Virus record (IMG/VR): IMGVR_UViG_3300035698_008773
Span: 1 to 25,289 of that record
Reading direction: 5' to 3' (one strand)
From: a virus
Length of the DNA: 25,289 nucleotides
Positions within the stretch are counted from its first letter, which is position 1. Every line of letters starts with the position of its first letter. The notes below the pieces were generated by a model. It was not told where the DNA came from, ran no database searches, and saw only the letters and a program-made list of their open reading frames with translations. Made by a program: the position numbers and the translations under genes. Of this stretch, positions 13,697 to 20,571 are shown piece after piece.

Positions 13697-15355
13697 ATGG
13701 ATAAAAAAATATTCACAATTAGTATTATGACAATCTTAGTTCTATTAGGTAGTTTGTGGGTTATGGCAACAGTTGATTCAACAGACCCTGTTGTACAGAA
13801 TAGTTATCCCATAAATAATTTTACTTGGAATAATAATTCAAATATTGTTTTTACAGCAATAGGAAACGAAACAAATCCAAATGAGTGTGCTTTATGGCAC
13901 AATATGTCAGGTTCATGGGTTGAAAATCAAACAAAAACATTTGTAAATAGTACAAGAATAGTTTTTGATTCAGTAGGTGTAGTTGGTTTTGAAGCAAGAG
14001 GAAATTATACTTGGAATGTTAGATGTACTGATTTAGCAGGAAACTATGGCTGGGGAATAAATAATACAGTAGGAATTGATTATACAGCTCCTTCTATAGC
14101 TTTAAGTAATTATACAGATAATGTTTGGTTAAATAGTTATAATTCAAATTGTGTAGAAAATAGCACATGTAATCTTACATTTTCAGTAACAGTTTTAGAT
14201 TATGTGCCAGTTAATTGTACATTATATGCTGATTTAAATGGTTCAGTATTATCATTAAACGAAACAGTTGAATCCATAACTAATGGCACATTAAAGAGTT
14301 TTGATTTTATAACAGGAGTAGCAGAAAACAATACAGGATATAGTTGGAATATAAAATGTTGTGATGCAGGAAGTTTATGTTCTTGGGCAGATAGTACAAG
14401 TAATCTAACATTAAAAATAGATACAACATTACCTACGCAACCAATACTTGCATGGCCAGTTAATTTATCTTATGTAGCAGATTTAAATCCTACATTAAAT
14501 TGGTCAGCATCTGTAGATGAAAACTTTGAAAGTTATATTTTATTAGCTGGAAAAGCAGCAGCATGGGGAGCTTCCACTACTTATGTATCTAAAATAACAG
14601 AAGATAATGCTATAAACTATACAACCTCTGCAATGGATTATACAAATCTAACAGCTGATTTTACAACAAGGTATTGGGCAATAAATGCTACTGACGATGC
14701 AGGGCAAGGACATATGTCACAAATAAATATAATTAACTTTACTTGGTCTTGTTCAATATTAGAAGCTGATGAATATAGTTATTGTACAATAATCAGAGCA
14801 ACAGAATGTACAAATTGTGATGTGAGTATGTCTCAAGTTGCAGCAGAAACAGGAGCAGATTATGTATACAAATGGTTGGCTAATCACACTTGGTTAACAC
14901 ATACAACTGGTTCAGCTGTTAATGCTAATGAGAACTTTACAAGAGGTCAAGTAGCAGTAATGCACATAGATTCAGCAGATGGAAATCAAACATGGAGTGG
15001 ACCAAGAATATGGAATGCAAGTAATTACACTAAAACAGAGTATTACTTTAACTTTACAAATAACTCAAATTCCAACTGGAATTTAATACCTTGGGCAAAC
15101 CAATCAAAAATAACCTTTGAAAAGCTTGAAGATAGTTTAAACTTTACTTTTGGGGACGCATTAAACGAAACTAATGATGGAAACTTTACATACTTTAGTT
15201 ATCCAAACCCTAATGGTACTGGTTTAAGATATTTAGGTTATGTATGGGGTAGAGGTTCACCATGGCAAGACACAGAGATAAAACCAGGACATGCTGTTTG
15301 GGCAGCTTATGATGGCCCATCGGAGTCAAGTTGGAACTGGAGCGAAGGTACTTAG
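13697..15355 (+). CDS. Exported Ig-like surface protein rich in N-glycosylation sequons
   Basis: The product has 552 residues. A signal peptide covers about 1-26 (KIFTISIMTILVLLGSLWVM). About 30-350 holds three Ig/fibronectin-like units with ITYTAPSI-, TTLPTQPILAW- and NLSY-type linkers and cysteine pairs. About 355-552 is another domain containing ECTNCD and NWNLIPWANQSKITFEKL, with GHAVWAAYDG near the end. By eye there are more than 30 N-x-S/T sequons, far denser than in any neighbour. This style is common in DPANN archaeal surface proteins. I infer export and glycosylation, but no C-terminal anchor is visible. Its place between capsid and connector genes is odd for a cell-surface protein. 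It ends in TAG. Confidence 0.65.
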   Translation: MDKKIFTISIMTILVLLGSLWVMATVDSTDPVVQNSYPINNFTWNNNSNIVFTAIGNETNPNECALWHNMSGSWVENQTKTFVNSTRIVFDSVGVVGFEARGNYTWNVRCTDLAGNYGWGINNTVGIDYTAPSIALSNYTDNVWLNSYNSNCVENSTCNLTFSVTVLDYVPVNCTLYADLNGSVLSLNETVESITNGTLKSFDFITGVAENNTGYSWNIKCCDAGSLCSWADSTSNLTLKIDTTLPTQPILAWPVNLSYVADLNPTLNWSASVDENFESYILLAGKAAAWGASTTYVSKITEDNAINYTTSAMDYTNLTADFTTRYWAINATDDAGQGHMSQINIINFTWSCSILEADEYSYCTIIRATECTNCDVSMSQVAAETGADYVYKWLANHTWLTHTTGSAVNANENFTRGQVAVMHIDSADGNQTWSGPRIWNASNYTKTEYYFNFTNNSNSNWNLIPWANQSKITFEKLEDSLNFTFGDALNETNDGNFTYFSYPNPNGTGLRYLGYVWGRGSPWQDTEIKPGHAVWAAYDGPSESSWNWSEGT

Positions 15356-15364
15356 GAGGACAAG

Positions 15365-16135
15365 ATGAAGAAAAATATTTTTTTACTTTTTATTTTATTT
15401 ACACTTTTAATTAGTTTAATAACTGTAATTGCTGCACCAACACCACCTTATACTTTTGCAGGAGAGATTTCAATAGATGGTGAAGTATGTGATAATTGCG
15501 AAGTGAAATATAAATATATTGATTCAAGAGACGATACTGCACAAAAGACACAAAAAACAATAACTGGATGGTATCAATTTACTAATAAAGAATTTAAAGA
15601 TGGAGATTGGTACAGACCTGGAGATAGGATGGAAGTCTTGTTTTGTGATGAAAATCTTAATGCTCAATGTAAACAAATAATTCCTTTTACAGACGGAGCA
15701 GGAACTTTATATCATGTTCAAATTGAAAATAGTGATGATTACACAATAAGAAACCCAAGAGGAATAACTTTAATTCTAAGAACAGAAGGAGAGTCCTTAA
15801 TTAATCCGAGTTATCAATGTGAAGATGATTCTTGGGTATATAATAAAAATCTTTGTAAAGCAGTTGAAGAACCACTTATTTTGTATGAATGTTCTGATGG
15901 TACTACAGTAGAAGACAAATCAGAATGTCCAGAAGATACAGTAGAATGGTATCATGCTTTAATAGCAAGTTTGCTTTTAGTATGTTTGTTCTTACTTGAA
16001 AAAAGGTATGCATGGGGAAGAGGTTTCTGTGCATTAGTTAAATACTATATCAAGAAAGGAGATTACAAAAGAGCAGTAAAGATGATGAGAACAGCTATTA
16101 CAAAAGCAAAAGCTGGCAAGTACAAGGGGAGATAA
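15365..16135 (+). CDS. Membrane-anchored Cys-rich exported protein
   Basis: The product has 256 residues, with TTAGGAGGACAAG before ATG 15365. A signal peptide covers about 1-22. An ectodomain of about 170 residues starts with a beta domain (TFAGEISIDGEVCDNCEVKY). It carries several cysteine pairs and the segment YECSDGTTVEDKSECPED, a phrase typical of DPANN membrane proteins. A transmembrane helix lies near 195-213 (ALIASLLLVCLFLLEKRYAW). The last 40 residues form a basic helical tail inside the cell (KKGDYKRAVKMMRTAITKAK). It is probably expressed with the preceding glyco-rich protein and could be its anchor or partner at the host membrane. Confidence 0.65.
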   Translation: MKKNIFLLFILFTLLISLITVIAAPTPPYTFAGEISIDGEVCDNCEVKYKYIDSRDDTAQKTQKTITGWYQFTNKEFKDGDWYRPGDRMEVLFCDENLNAQCKQIIPFTDGAGTLYHVQIENSDDYTIRNPRGITLILRTEGESLINPSYQCEDDSWVYNKNLCKAVEEPLILYECSDGTTVEDKSECPEDTVEWYHALIASLLLVCLFLLEKRYAWGRGFCALVKYYIKKGDYKRAVKMMRTAITKAKAGKYKGR

Positions 16136-16141
16136 ATCCCT

Positions 16142-17476
16142 ATGTCTTATAGTACCAATACCCAATTTGGTAGGATATCTGGTTTAGGTGTCAAAGTAGT
16201 AAATGAGAATGTAGGTACAGGAAACAATACATTAACTTCTTTTGATTTAGATAATGATAGAGTTATATCTGACAGCTATACTCTTTATTATGCTGCAGCT
16301 TTAAGTAATGATTTTACAGCTTTGACTGAAACAACAGATTATACATTAGATAAACTTTCTGGTAGGATTAATCTTACAGATACTGGAAAATCAACAGTTG
16401 ATACAAATATTATTTATGCAGATTATGATTATTGTGGAGCAGACAATATAGATGATGCAAACATTACTTCTTTTTTGTCAGAAGCAGAAGCAGAGGTAAA
16501 TGACTTAACTGGATGGTACTGGGGAACTTCAACAGAAGTTATAGAATATCACAATGGTGTAAGGTCAAGTCAGTATCCAGTAACCGATGAACCCTATATG
16601 GCGGATTATGACGCACCAGATTACGTTCAACTTAGAGAACCCCCAATCTCAAGTTTAAATAGTGTTTATTTCTTGGCAAGAGGTACAAGTTTAAGTTATG
16701 TCTATTCTTATGATTTGGGAACTACAACCTTTACAGATTATACAAAAGAAGCAATAAACCCATCAGAGGATAATTTTTATACGTTTGGTACAGTTCCAGC
16801 AGTTGGTGACATCATCTATTTTGGCTCTTCATATAAATTTTTAGGATTGCATGTAAGAAATGGAGTTCAAGGTACAGGAAGCCCAGCATTAGATTGGGAG
16901 TATTATAACTCTGTAGCTGAAGCTTGGCAAGATATTACAGAAACAGAAGTAGATTCAGGCAGTAGCACATTTACAGCAGATGGAAGATTTACTTGGACAG
17001 AACCTAATAATTGGGGAAAAAATACTATTAATTCTGTAGAATCATATTGGATTAGAGCAAAAGTTGGAACAGTTTATACTATTGCACCACAAATGAAAGA
17101 GGTAGCAATGGATCAAGATTTAGTAATAAACAAAGAATTACAATTATCAAATTTAGATTATAGTGAATCAGGAAAACTAACTTTTTTAGGTGATGATATT
17201 CCAGACGGAACAAGAAACATAAGAATAACATATAACAAAGGGTTATCAACTGTTCCTACAGCAATTAGTGAATTAACATCAATATTGGCTTCTATCAGAG
17301 CTTATGCCCACATTACAGGTGCTTCTTATGATGCTATGACATCTTATACATTAGGAGCAAAGTCAGTAACTGTAGGTGAACAATATGTAAATGTAAGAGA
17401 AGTAGTTAGACAATTTGAAGTAAGAGCAAAAGAACTATTAAAAAATTACGGAGTTCGGGCGGATTTTATAGCTTAA
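16142..17476 (+). CDS. Head-tail connector (adaptor) with inserted beta domains
   Basis: The product has 444 residues. The connector core of gp6/gp15 type is visible as an N-terminal helix set (DDANITSFLSEAEAEVNDLT, about 95-120) and a C-terminal helical part (LTSILASIRAYAHITGAS, then REVVRQFEVRAKELLKNYGV). Normal adaptors are 100-200 residues; the excess here is added beta domain. One lies N-terminally, about 25-93 (TLTSFDLDNDRVISDSYTLY, then DYTLD). Another is inserted at about 180-330 (DWEYYNSVAEAW then FTWTEP and SYWIRAKVGT). It would sit under the portal and bind the head-closure protein. The added domains probably project from the neck. Confidence 0.65.
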   Translation: MSYSTNTQFGRISGLGVKVVNENVGTGNNTLTSFDLDNDRVISDSYTLYYAAALSNDFTALTETTDYTLDKLSGRINLTDTGKSTVDTNIIYADYDYCGADNIDDANITSFLSEAEAEVNDLTGWYWGTSTEVIEYHNGVRSSQYPVTDEPYMADYDAPDYVQLREPPISSLNSVYFLARGTSLSYVYSYDLGTTTFTDYTKEAINPSEDNFYTFGTVPAVGDIIYFGSSYKFLGLHVRNGVQGTGSPALDWEYYNSVAEAWQDITETEVDSGSSTFTADGRFTWTEPNNWGKNTINSVESYWIRAKVGTVYTIAPQMKEVAMDQDLVINKELQLSNLDYSESGKLTFLGDDIPDGTRNIRITYNKGLSTVPTAISELTSILASIRAYAHITGASYDAMTSYTLGAKSVTVGEQYVNVREVVRQFEVRAKELLKNYGVRADFIA

Positions 17477-17477
17477 A

Positions 17478-17657
17478 ATGGCAGAAGATAAAACATTTAT
17501 TAGGATAACTAACAAAGATATCTATAAAAAATTACTTGATGTAGAAACTCATGTCATTAAAACAAATGGTAAAGTGAGGTTAAATGGTTGGGTTTCAAAG
17601 TTTGCATTATCTTTAGTTCTAATAATTATTGCTGGTTTAGTTAGTGGGGTAGTTTAG
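17478..17657 (+). CDS. Small membrane protein, XhlA-like topology
   Basis: This 59-residue ORF fills the space between connector and head-closure genes, starting one base after the previous stop. Residues about 8-33 read FIRITNKDIYKKLLDVETHV then IKTNGKV, resembling phage XhlA/holin-associated proteins in which such a helix precedes a membrane anchor. Residues about 39-59 are a hydrophobic segment (SKFALSLVLIIIAGLVSGVV). Its TAG is followed at once by the next ATG. Function is not proven. A lysis or membrane-association role is possible, as is an inner-membrane assembly factor. Confidence 0.6.
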   Translation: MAEDKTFIRITNKDIYKKLLDVETHVIKTNGKVRLNGWVSKFALSLVLIIIAGLVSGVV

Positions 17658-18044
17658 ATGACTAAAACAAGAGCATCTGAAATGATTTCTTTAAGTAGAA
17701 AGCACCAAAATGTAATTCTTGACAGATTTGGAAGGAAAGATATTACTAAAAGAGTTTATACTAATATAACAGATGTAAGAGGAAGGATAACAAAAAGAAC
17801 AAAAACAGATACCACAATTACTGGAGACTTACAATATGGTCCTGAAGCAGACAAAGTCTTAGAATCTCTTGGTTGGGACGCAAAAGGTGATGGTGTATTC
17901 TTTGCTAAGTATTCAGAAACATTAAGTGAAAGAGATATTATTGTAGTAGATTCTATTGAGTGGGAATTAGTACAGAAAAGAAACTTACCTACTGCTGGAG
18001 GAGCAGGTTCAGCTCACCAAGAGTGGCTTGTTAAAAGAGTATAA
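17658..18044 (+). CDS. Putative head-closure (stopper) protein
   Basis: The product has 128 residues and sits between connector and HK97-gp10-like genes, where the head-closure protein normally lies. It is beta-rich with features seen in stopper proteins: early RFGRKDITKRVYTNIT, a central FFAKYSETLSERDIIVVDSI carrying the strand that precedes EWELVQKR, and a closing HQEWLVKRV. It would plug the connector after packaging and receive the tail. The assignment rests on gene order, size and secondary-structure style. Its stop overlaps the next start (TAATG). Confidence 0.6.
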   Translation: MTKTRASEMISLSRKHQNVILDRFGRKDITKRVYTNITDVRGRITKRTKTDTTITGDLQYGPEADKVLESLGWDAKGDGVFFAKYSETLSERDIIVVDSIEWELVQKRNLPTAGGAGSAHQEWLVKRV

Positions 18045-18391
18045 TGAGTTTAGAGAAACTCGGACATTTAATTGTTAATGAGATACAGGATGAAATCAGA
18101 AAGATGGGTCTTGTAAAGTCAGGAAGGTTAATGGGTTCTATAACATTTGAAATAAAAGGTGGAAATCTTATTATTATGGATGGTGTGAAATATGGCCAAT
18201 ACCTCGAATTTGGATCTACAACTCACTTTGTAAAGCCAAAAAGTAAGAAAGCATTACACTGGAAAGATAGTAGTGGTGATAAATTCTCTAAAGGACATTG
18301 GGTTAGAGGAATTAAAGCTCACGGATTTATGCGACGTGTTTTGTATAATCAAATGAAAATGAAAGAACTAATCGCCAGAGCATTTAAATAA
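18044..18391 (+). CDS. HK97-gp10-like neck/tail-completion protein
   Basis: The product has 115 residues. The family landmark is the Tyr-rich strand and turn YGQYLEFGSTTHFVKPKSKK followed by ALHWKD, preceded by an N-terminal helix and SGRLMGSITFEI and followed by HGFMRRVLYNQ. This matches the Y..ylEfGT..h...P pattern of HK97-gp10-like proteins, which connect head and tail. Length is normal. It is translationally coupled to the head-closure gene and is the last gene before the endonuclease insertion. Confidence 0.8.
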   Translation: MSLEKLGHLIVNEIQDEIRKMGLVKSGRLMGSITFEIKGGNLIIMDGVKYGQYLEFGSTTHFVKPKSKKALHWKDSSGDKFSKGHWVRGIKAHGFMRRVLYNQMKMKELIARAFK

Positions 18392-18400
18392 AACACAACC

Positions 18401-18410
18401 CTTATATATA
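18401..18410 (+). promoter_or_regulatory. TATA box of a leaderless promoter for the endonuclease
   Basis: CTTATATATA lies about 25 bases before ATG 18431, with the A/C-rich AAAACACAACC upstream in the TFB-recognition (BRE) position. Initiation at the normal archaeal distance would fall on the ATG itself. There is no Shine-Dalgarno sequence. This makes a leaderless transcript likely and supports independent expression of the endonuclease. Confidence 0.65.
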
Positions 18411-18430
18411 CGCTTACATACCTTTATTCT

Positions 18431-19042
18431 ATGGAATTAGATATTGAATTTATAAAACAAAAATATAAAGAAGGATTATCTTGTCAGAACATAGCTAAGT
18501 TATTAGGTGTTGGGTCAACAACAATTCATAGAAGGTTAACTAAAGTTAATTTTAAATTAAGACCACAAAGATATCAAAAAGGACATAAATCTATTGCTTG
18601 GAATATAGGATTAACAAAGGAAACAGATAAAAGGGTGGCTAAATATAGTGGTGAAAGACATTATAAATGGCAAGGGGGATGGAAAGAAAGGGAGGGATAT
18701 GTCTTTCTTTATAGAACAAAACACCCAAGAGCAAATAGTACAGGATATGTTAAAAGAGGTCGTTTAGTTATGGAAAAATATATTGGAAAGTATTTAACTA
18801 AAGAAGAAGTAGTACATCATATTAATGGAGATAAAAAAGACGATAGAATAGAAAATTTACAACTATTCCCTAACAATAGTGAACACCAAAGATTTCATGG
18901 AAAAGAAAGGTATAAAAGAAAAGAAGGGAACATATATGAATTAAATAAGATTCAAAAGAAAGAAAAGCACCCCATGTGGGGAAAGAAACATACAGAAGAA
19001 TCAAAAGAAAAGAACAGATTAGCTCATTCTAAATTTGTGTAA
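18431..19042 (+). CDS. Free-standing HNH homing endonuclease with NUMOD3
   Basis: The product has 203 residues. About 1-42 is a helix-turn-helix (LSCQNIAKLLGVGSTTIHRR) for DNA recognition. About 50-70 is a NUMOD-like segment (GHKSIAWNIGLTKETD). About 110-150 is the HNH nuclease: VVHHINGDKKDDRIENLQL with the metal-binding HH and the Asn/His ligands in FPNNSEHQRFH. The C-terminal 25 residues (HPMWGKKHTEESKEKNRLAH) are a clear NUMOD3 motif. It cuts an allele lacking the gene so that repair copies it in. It has its own promoter before it and a restart promoter overlapping its stop, as expected for a selfish insert in the neck-tail border. Confidence 0.9.
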   Translation: MELDIEFIKQKYKEGLSCQNIAKLLGVGSTTIHRRLTKVNFKLRPQRYQKGHKSIAWNIGLTKETDKRVAKYSGERHYKWQGGWKEREGYVFLYRTKHPRANSTGYVKRGRLVMEKYIGKYLTKEEVVHHINGDKKDDRIENLQLFPNNSEHQRFHGKERYKRKEGNIYELNKIQKKEKHPMWGKKHTEESKEKNRLAHSKFV

Positions 19043-19056
19043 GCTATAAAAAGAGA
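19037..19056 (+). promoter_or_regulatory. Repeat copy 4, putative promoter of the tail module
   Basis: GTGTAAGCTATAAAAAGAGA matches the repeat seen at 2312 and 9681 with one change (ATATAAAG to ATAAAAAG), which keeps it TATA-like. It overlaps the endonuclease stop codon. Initiation near 19070 would give a leader of about 35-40 bases that includes AAGAGGT (19096-19102) before ATG 19108. It would resume transcription after the insertion. Confidence 0.5.
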
Positions 19057-19107
19057 GGAATACTAATACTATAAGGCAAGAGCCATTTAAAATCCAAGAG
19101 GTAAACT

Positions 19108-19671
19108 ATGCAAATAACAGAACCAAGCGAAGTAGTCGTAGAATTCTTACACTCTCAGATTCCAGAACCAATAAGAGAATACAATGGTACACAATATGCT
19201 CAAAGATTAATCACAGCTTCACAGACATTTACTGGAGATGCTTCAACAACAAGATTTACAATAACTCAAACAAGTATAGTATGTATCACAGCTGTAACTG
19301 ATGGAGGTACAGCAAAAACAAAATACAAAGATTATGATATTGATTTACAAAGAAGGCAAGTTATATTCAAAACAGCACCAGCAAATAATAATGCTGTTGT
19401 GGTTACATACAAATATGGCTCTCCGACATGGATATATCCCGACCAACCAAGACTTGACTTAACAGATTCATCTTTTCCAAGAATAGGTGTAGTTCTACTT
19501 AACAACTCAGGAGAATCAAGAGGTTTTCAAAGCACACAATATTGGAATGAATGTTCTTTACAAATAGATATCTTATCAAAGAAAGGAGTTATGTGTTCTC
19601 CTATTACTAAATCACACACAATAAATACAAGAAATCAAGGAGTATCAGATTTATCTCTGACTATAGATTAA
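19108..19671 (+). CDS. Tail terminator, N-terminal portion, with inserted beta domain
   Basis: The product has 187 residues. Helix TEPSEVVVEFLHSQIPEPI at the start and FPRIGVVLLNNSGESRGFQS then YWNECSLQIDILSKKG near 122-165 match the first half of a tail terminator, the ring capping the tail tube at the neck. Residues about 37-104 are an added beta domain (FTGDASTTRFTITQTS, then DYDIDLQRRQVIFKTAP and VVVTYKYG), a type common in phage virion proteins. The second half expected of a terminator (helix plus strand) appears only in the next frame. The tail SPITKSHTINTRNQGVSDLS looks unrelated. AAGAGGT precedes the ATG. Confidence 0.55.
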   Translation: MQITEPSEVVVEFLHSQIPEPIREYNGTQYAQRLITASQTFTGDASTTRFTITQTSIVCITAVTDGGTAKTKYKDYDIDLQRRQVIFKTAPANNNAVVVTYKYGSPTWIYPDQPRLDLTDSSFPRIGVVLLNNSGESRGFQSTQYWNECSLQIDILSKKGVMCSPITKSHTINTRNQGVSDLSLTID

Positions 19672-20090
19672 TGAGTCCAGTAGAAAGTTATATTATGGAT
19701 GGTGTAGTTTATGAAAGTGATGGAACTACAGGTTCTAATGCTGTAACAATTTATTTTAAAAATAATAGAACTTTAGAAATAGAGCAAGTAAAAACAAGTT
19801 CAGATGGAACTTTCATATTTGATTGTGCTAATTTTCCTTCAGAGTATATTAATACAGATGAAATAAGTTATTATGTAAGAGAAGGTGGATTCAGAGAAGG
19901 GCAAGATGTTGTAGATTACTTAGCAAGAAAACTAAGAACACAACTAACAGCAAACTGGCAAAATATCAAAAGAAAGATATTTTATCCAAGAATACTAAAT
20001 GATTCACAAATACCTTATGATGAAGACCACCAAATGTTCAGAAGAACACTAACAATAAACTTCAATGGATTAAATCAAGGAGAGAGCTAA
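19671..20090 (+). CDS. Beta-sandwich module joined to tail terminator C-terminal portion
   Basis: The product has 139 residues and starts in a TAATG overlap with the previous gene. About 1-80 is the beta-sandwich found also at 4684 and 13377 (TIYFKNNRTLEIEQVKTSSD, then FIFDCANFPSEYINTDEI). About 84-139 is a helix and strands, DVVDYLARKLRTQLTANWQN then FRRTLTINFNG, which read as the missing second half of the tail terminator in the preceding frame. The likely history is insertion of the beta module into a terminator gene, with the two halves now made as coupled polypeptides. Without a structure this remains inference. Confidence 0.5.
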   Translation: MSPVESYIMDGVVYESDGTTGSNAVTIYFKNNRTLEIEQVKTSSDGTFIFDCANFPSEYINTDEISYYVREGGFREGQDVVDYLARKLRTQLTANWQNIKRKIFYPRILNDSQIPYDEDHQMFRRTLTINFNGLNQGES

Positions 20091-20215
20091 TGAAAAGAAC
20101 AAAACCATATATTAGAAGATGTAGGAGATGTAATGAGTTATAGCCTACCCCTAAAAAGAAGTCCAGAGTTTGCAAAAATTGTGTTATCTGGAATAAAGGA
20201 AGAGGACATAGGTAA
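20090..20215 (+). pseudogene. Small zinc-ribbon protein interrupted by an in-frame TAG
   Basis: From ATG 20090 (TAATG overlap with the previous stop) the frame reads MKRTKPYIRRCRRCNEL, then TAG at 20141-20143, then PTPKKKSRVCKNCVIWNKGR, and stops at TAA 20213. Ignoring the TAG, it is a 41-residue CxxC...CxxC zinc ribbon of a kind common in archaea, where the position after NEL is usually aromatic. A TAT/TAC to TAG change is the simplest explanation. Readthrough or a sequencing error is also possible. The intact frame and conserved cysteines after the stop argue that damage is recent or the stop is tolerated. Confidence 0.6.
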
Positions 20216-20226
20216 GTAGAATTAAA

Positions 20227-20571
20227 ATGATATATACAAACAACACACAAGGAAGAATGAAAATTTACGATAAAATTCTTAAGAAAGTATTATACATACA
20301 ACCTAATAAGAGTTATGAGTGTGGTAAAGACAAACCTAAAGAAATAGTTAAAACTATACCTAAATCTGCTAAAACTAAGCAAAAAAAGGATTTTAAAGAT
20401 GAATTGATTGCTATAAAAGGTATAGGTAAAGAAAGAGCAAAAGACATTATGGTTATTTATCCAGCAAGAGCAAATCTTGTTAGTGCAGTGCTGAAAGGAG
20501 AAGAACAAAAAGAAGAATTACCTTTTAGAAATGACATAAATTTAATTTTAGGGAGGAAATTTAGAAAATGA
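20227..20571 (+). CDS. Helix-hairpin-helix protein in the tail module
   Basis: The product has 114 residues. About 1-35 is a beta segment (MKIYDKILKKVLYIQPNKSY). A Lys-rich linker follows. About 57-92 is a helix-hairpin-helix, ELIAIKGIGKERAKDIMVIY followed by PARANLVSAV, with the GIGKERA turn that grips DNA backbone in repair proteins and polymerases. It ends GRKFRK. The domain implies non-specific DNA contact or a protein-interaction use of the fold. Its place just before the tail tube gene suggests a role at the neck or tail tip with exiting DNA. The upstream ribosome site is weak; the stop overlaps the tail tube start. Confidence 0.6.
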   Translation: MIYTNNTQGRMKIYDKILKKVLYIQPNKSYECGKDKPKEIVKTIPKSAKTKQKKDFKDELIAIKGIGKERAKDIMVIYPARANLVSAVLKGEEQKEELPFRNDINLILGRKFRK

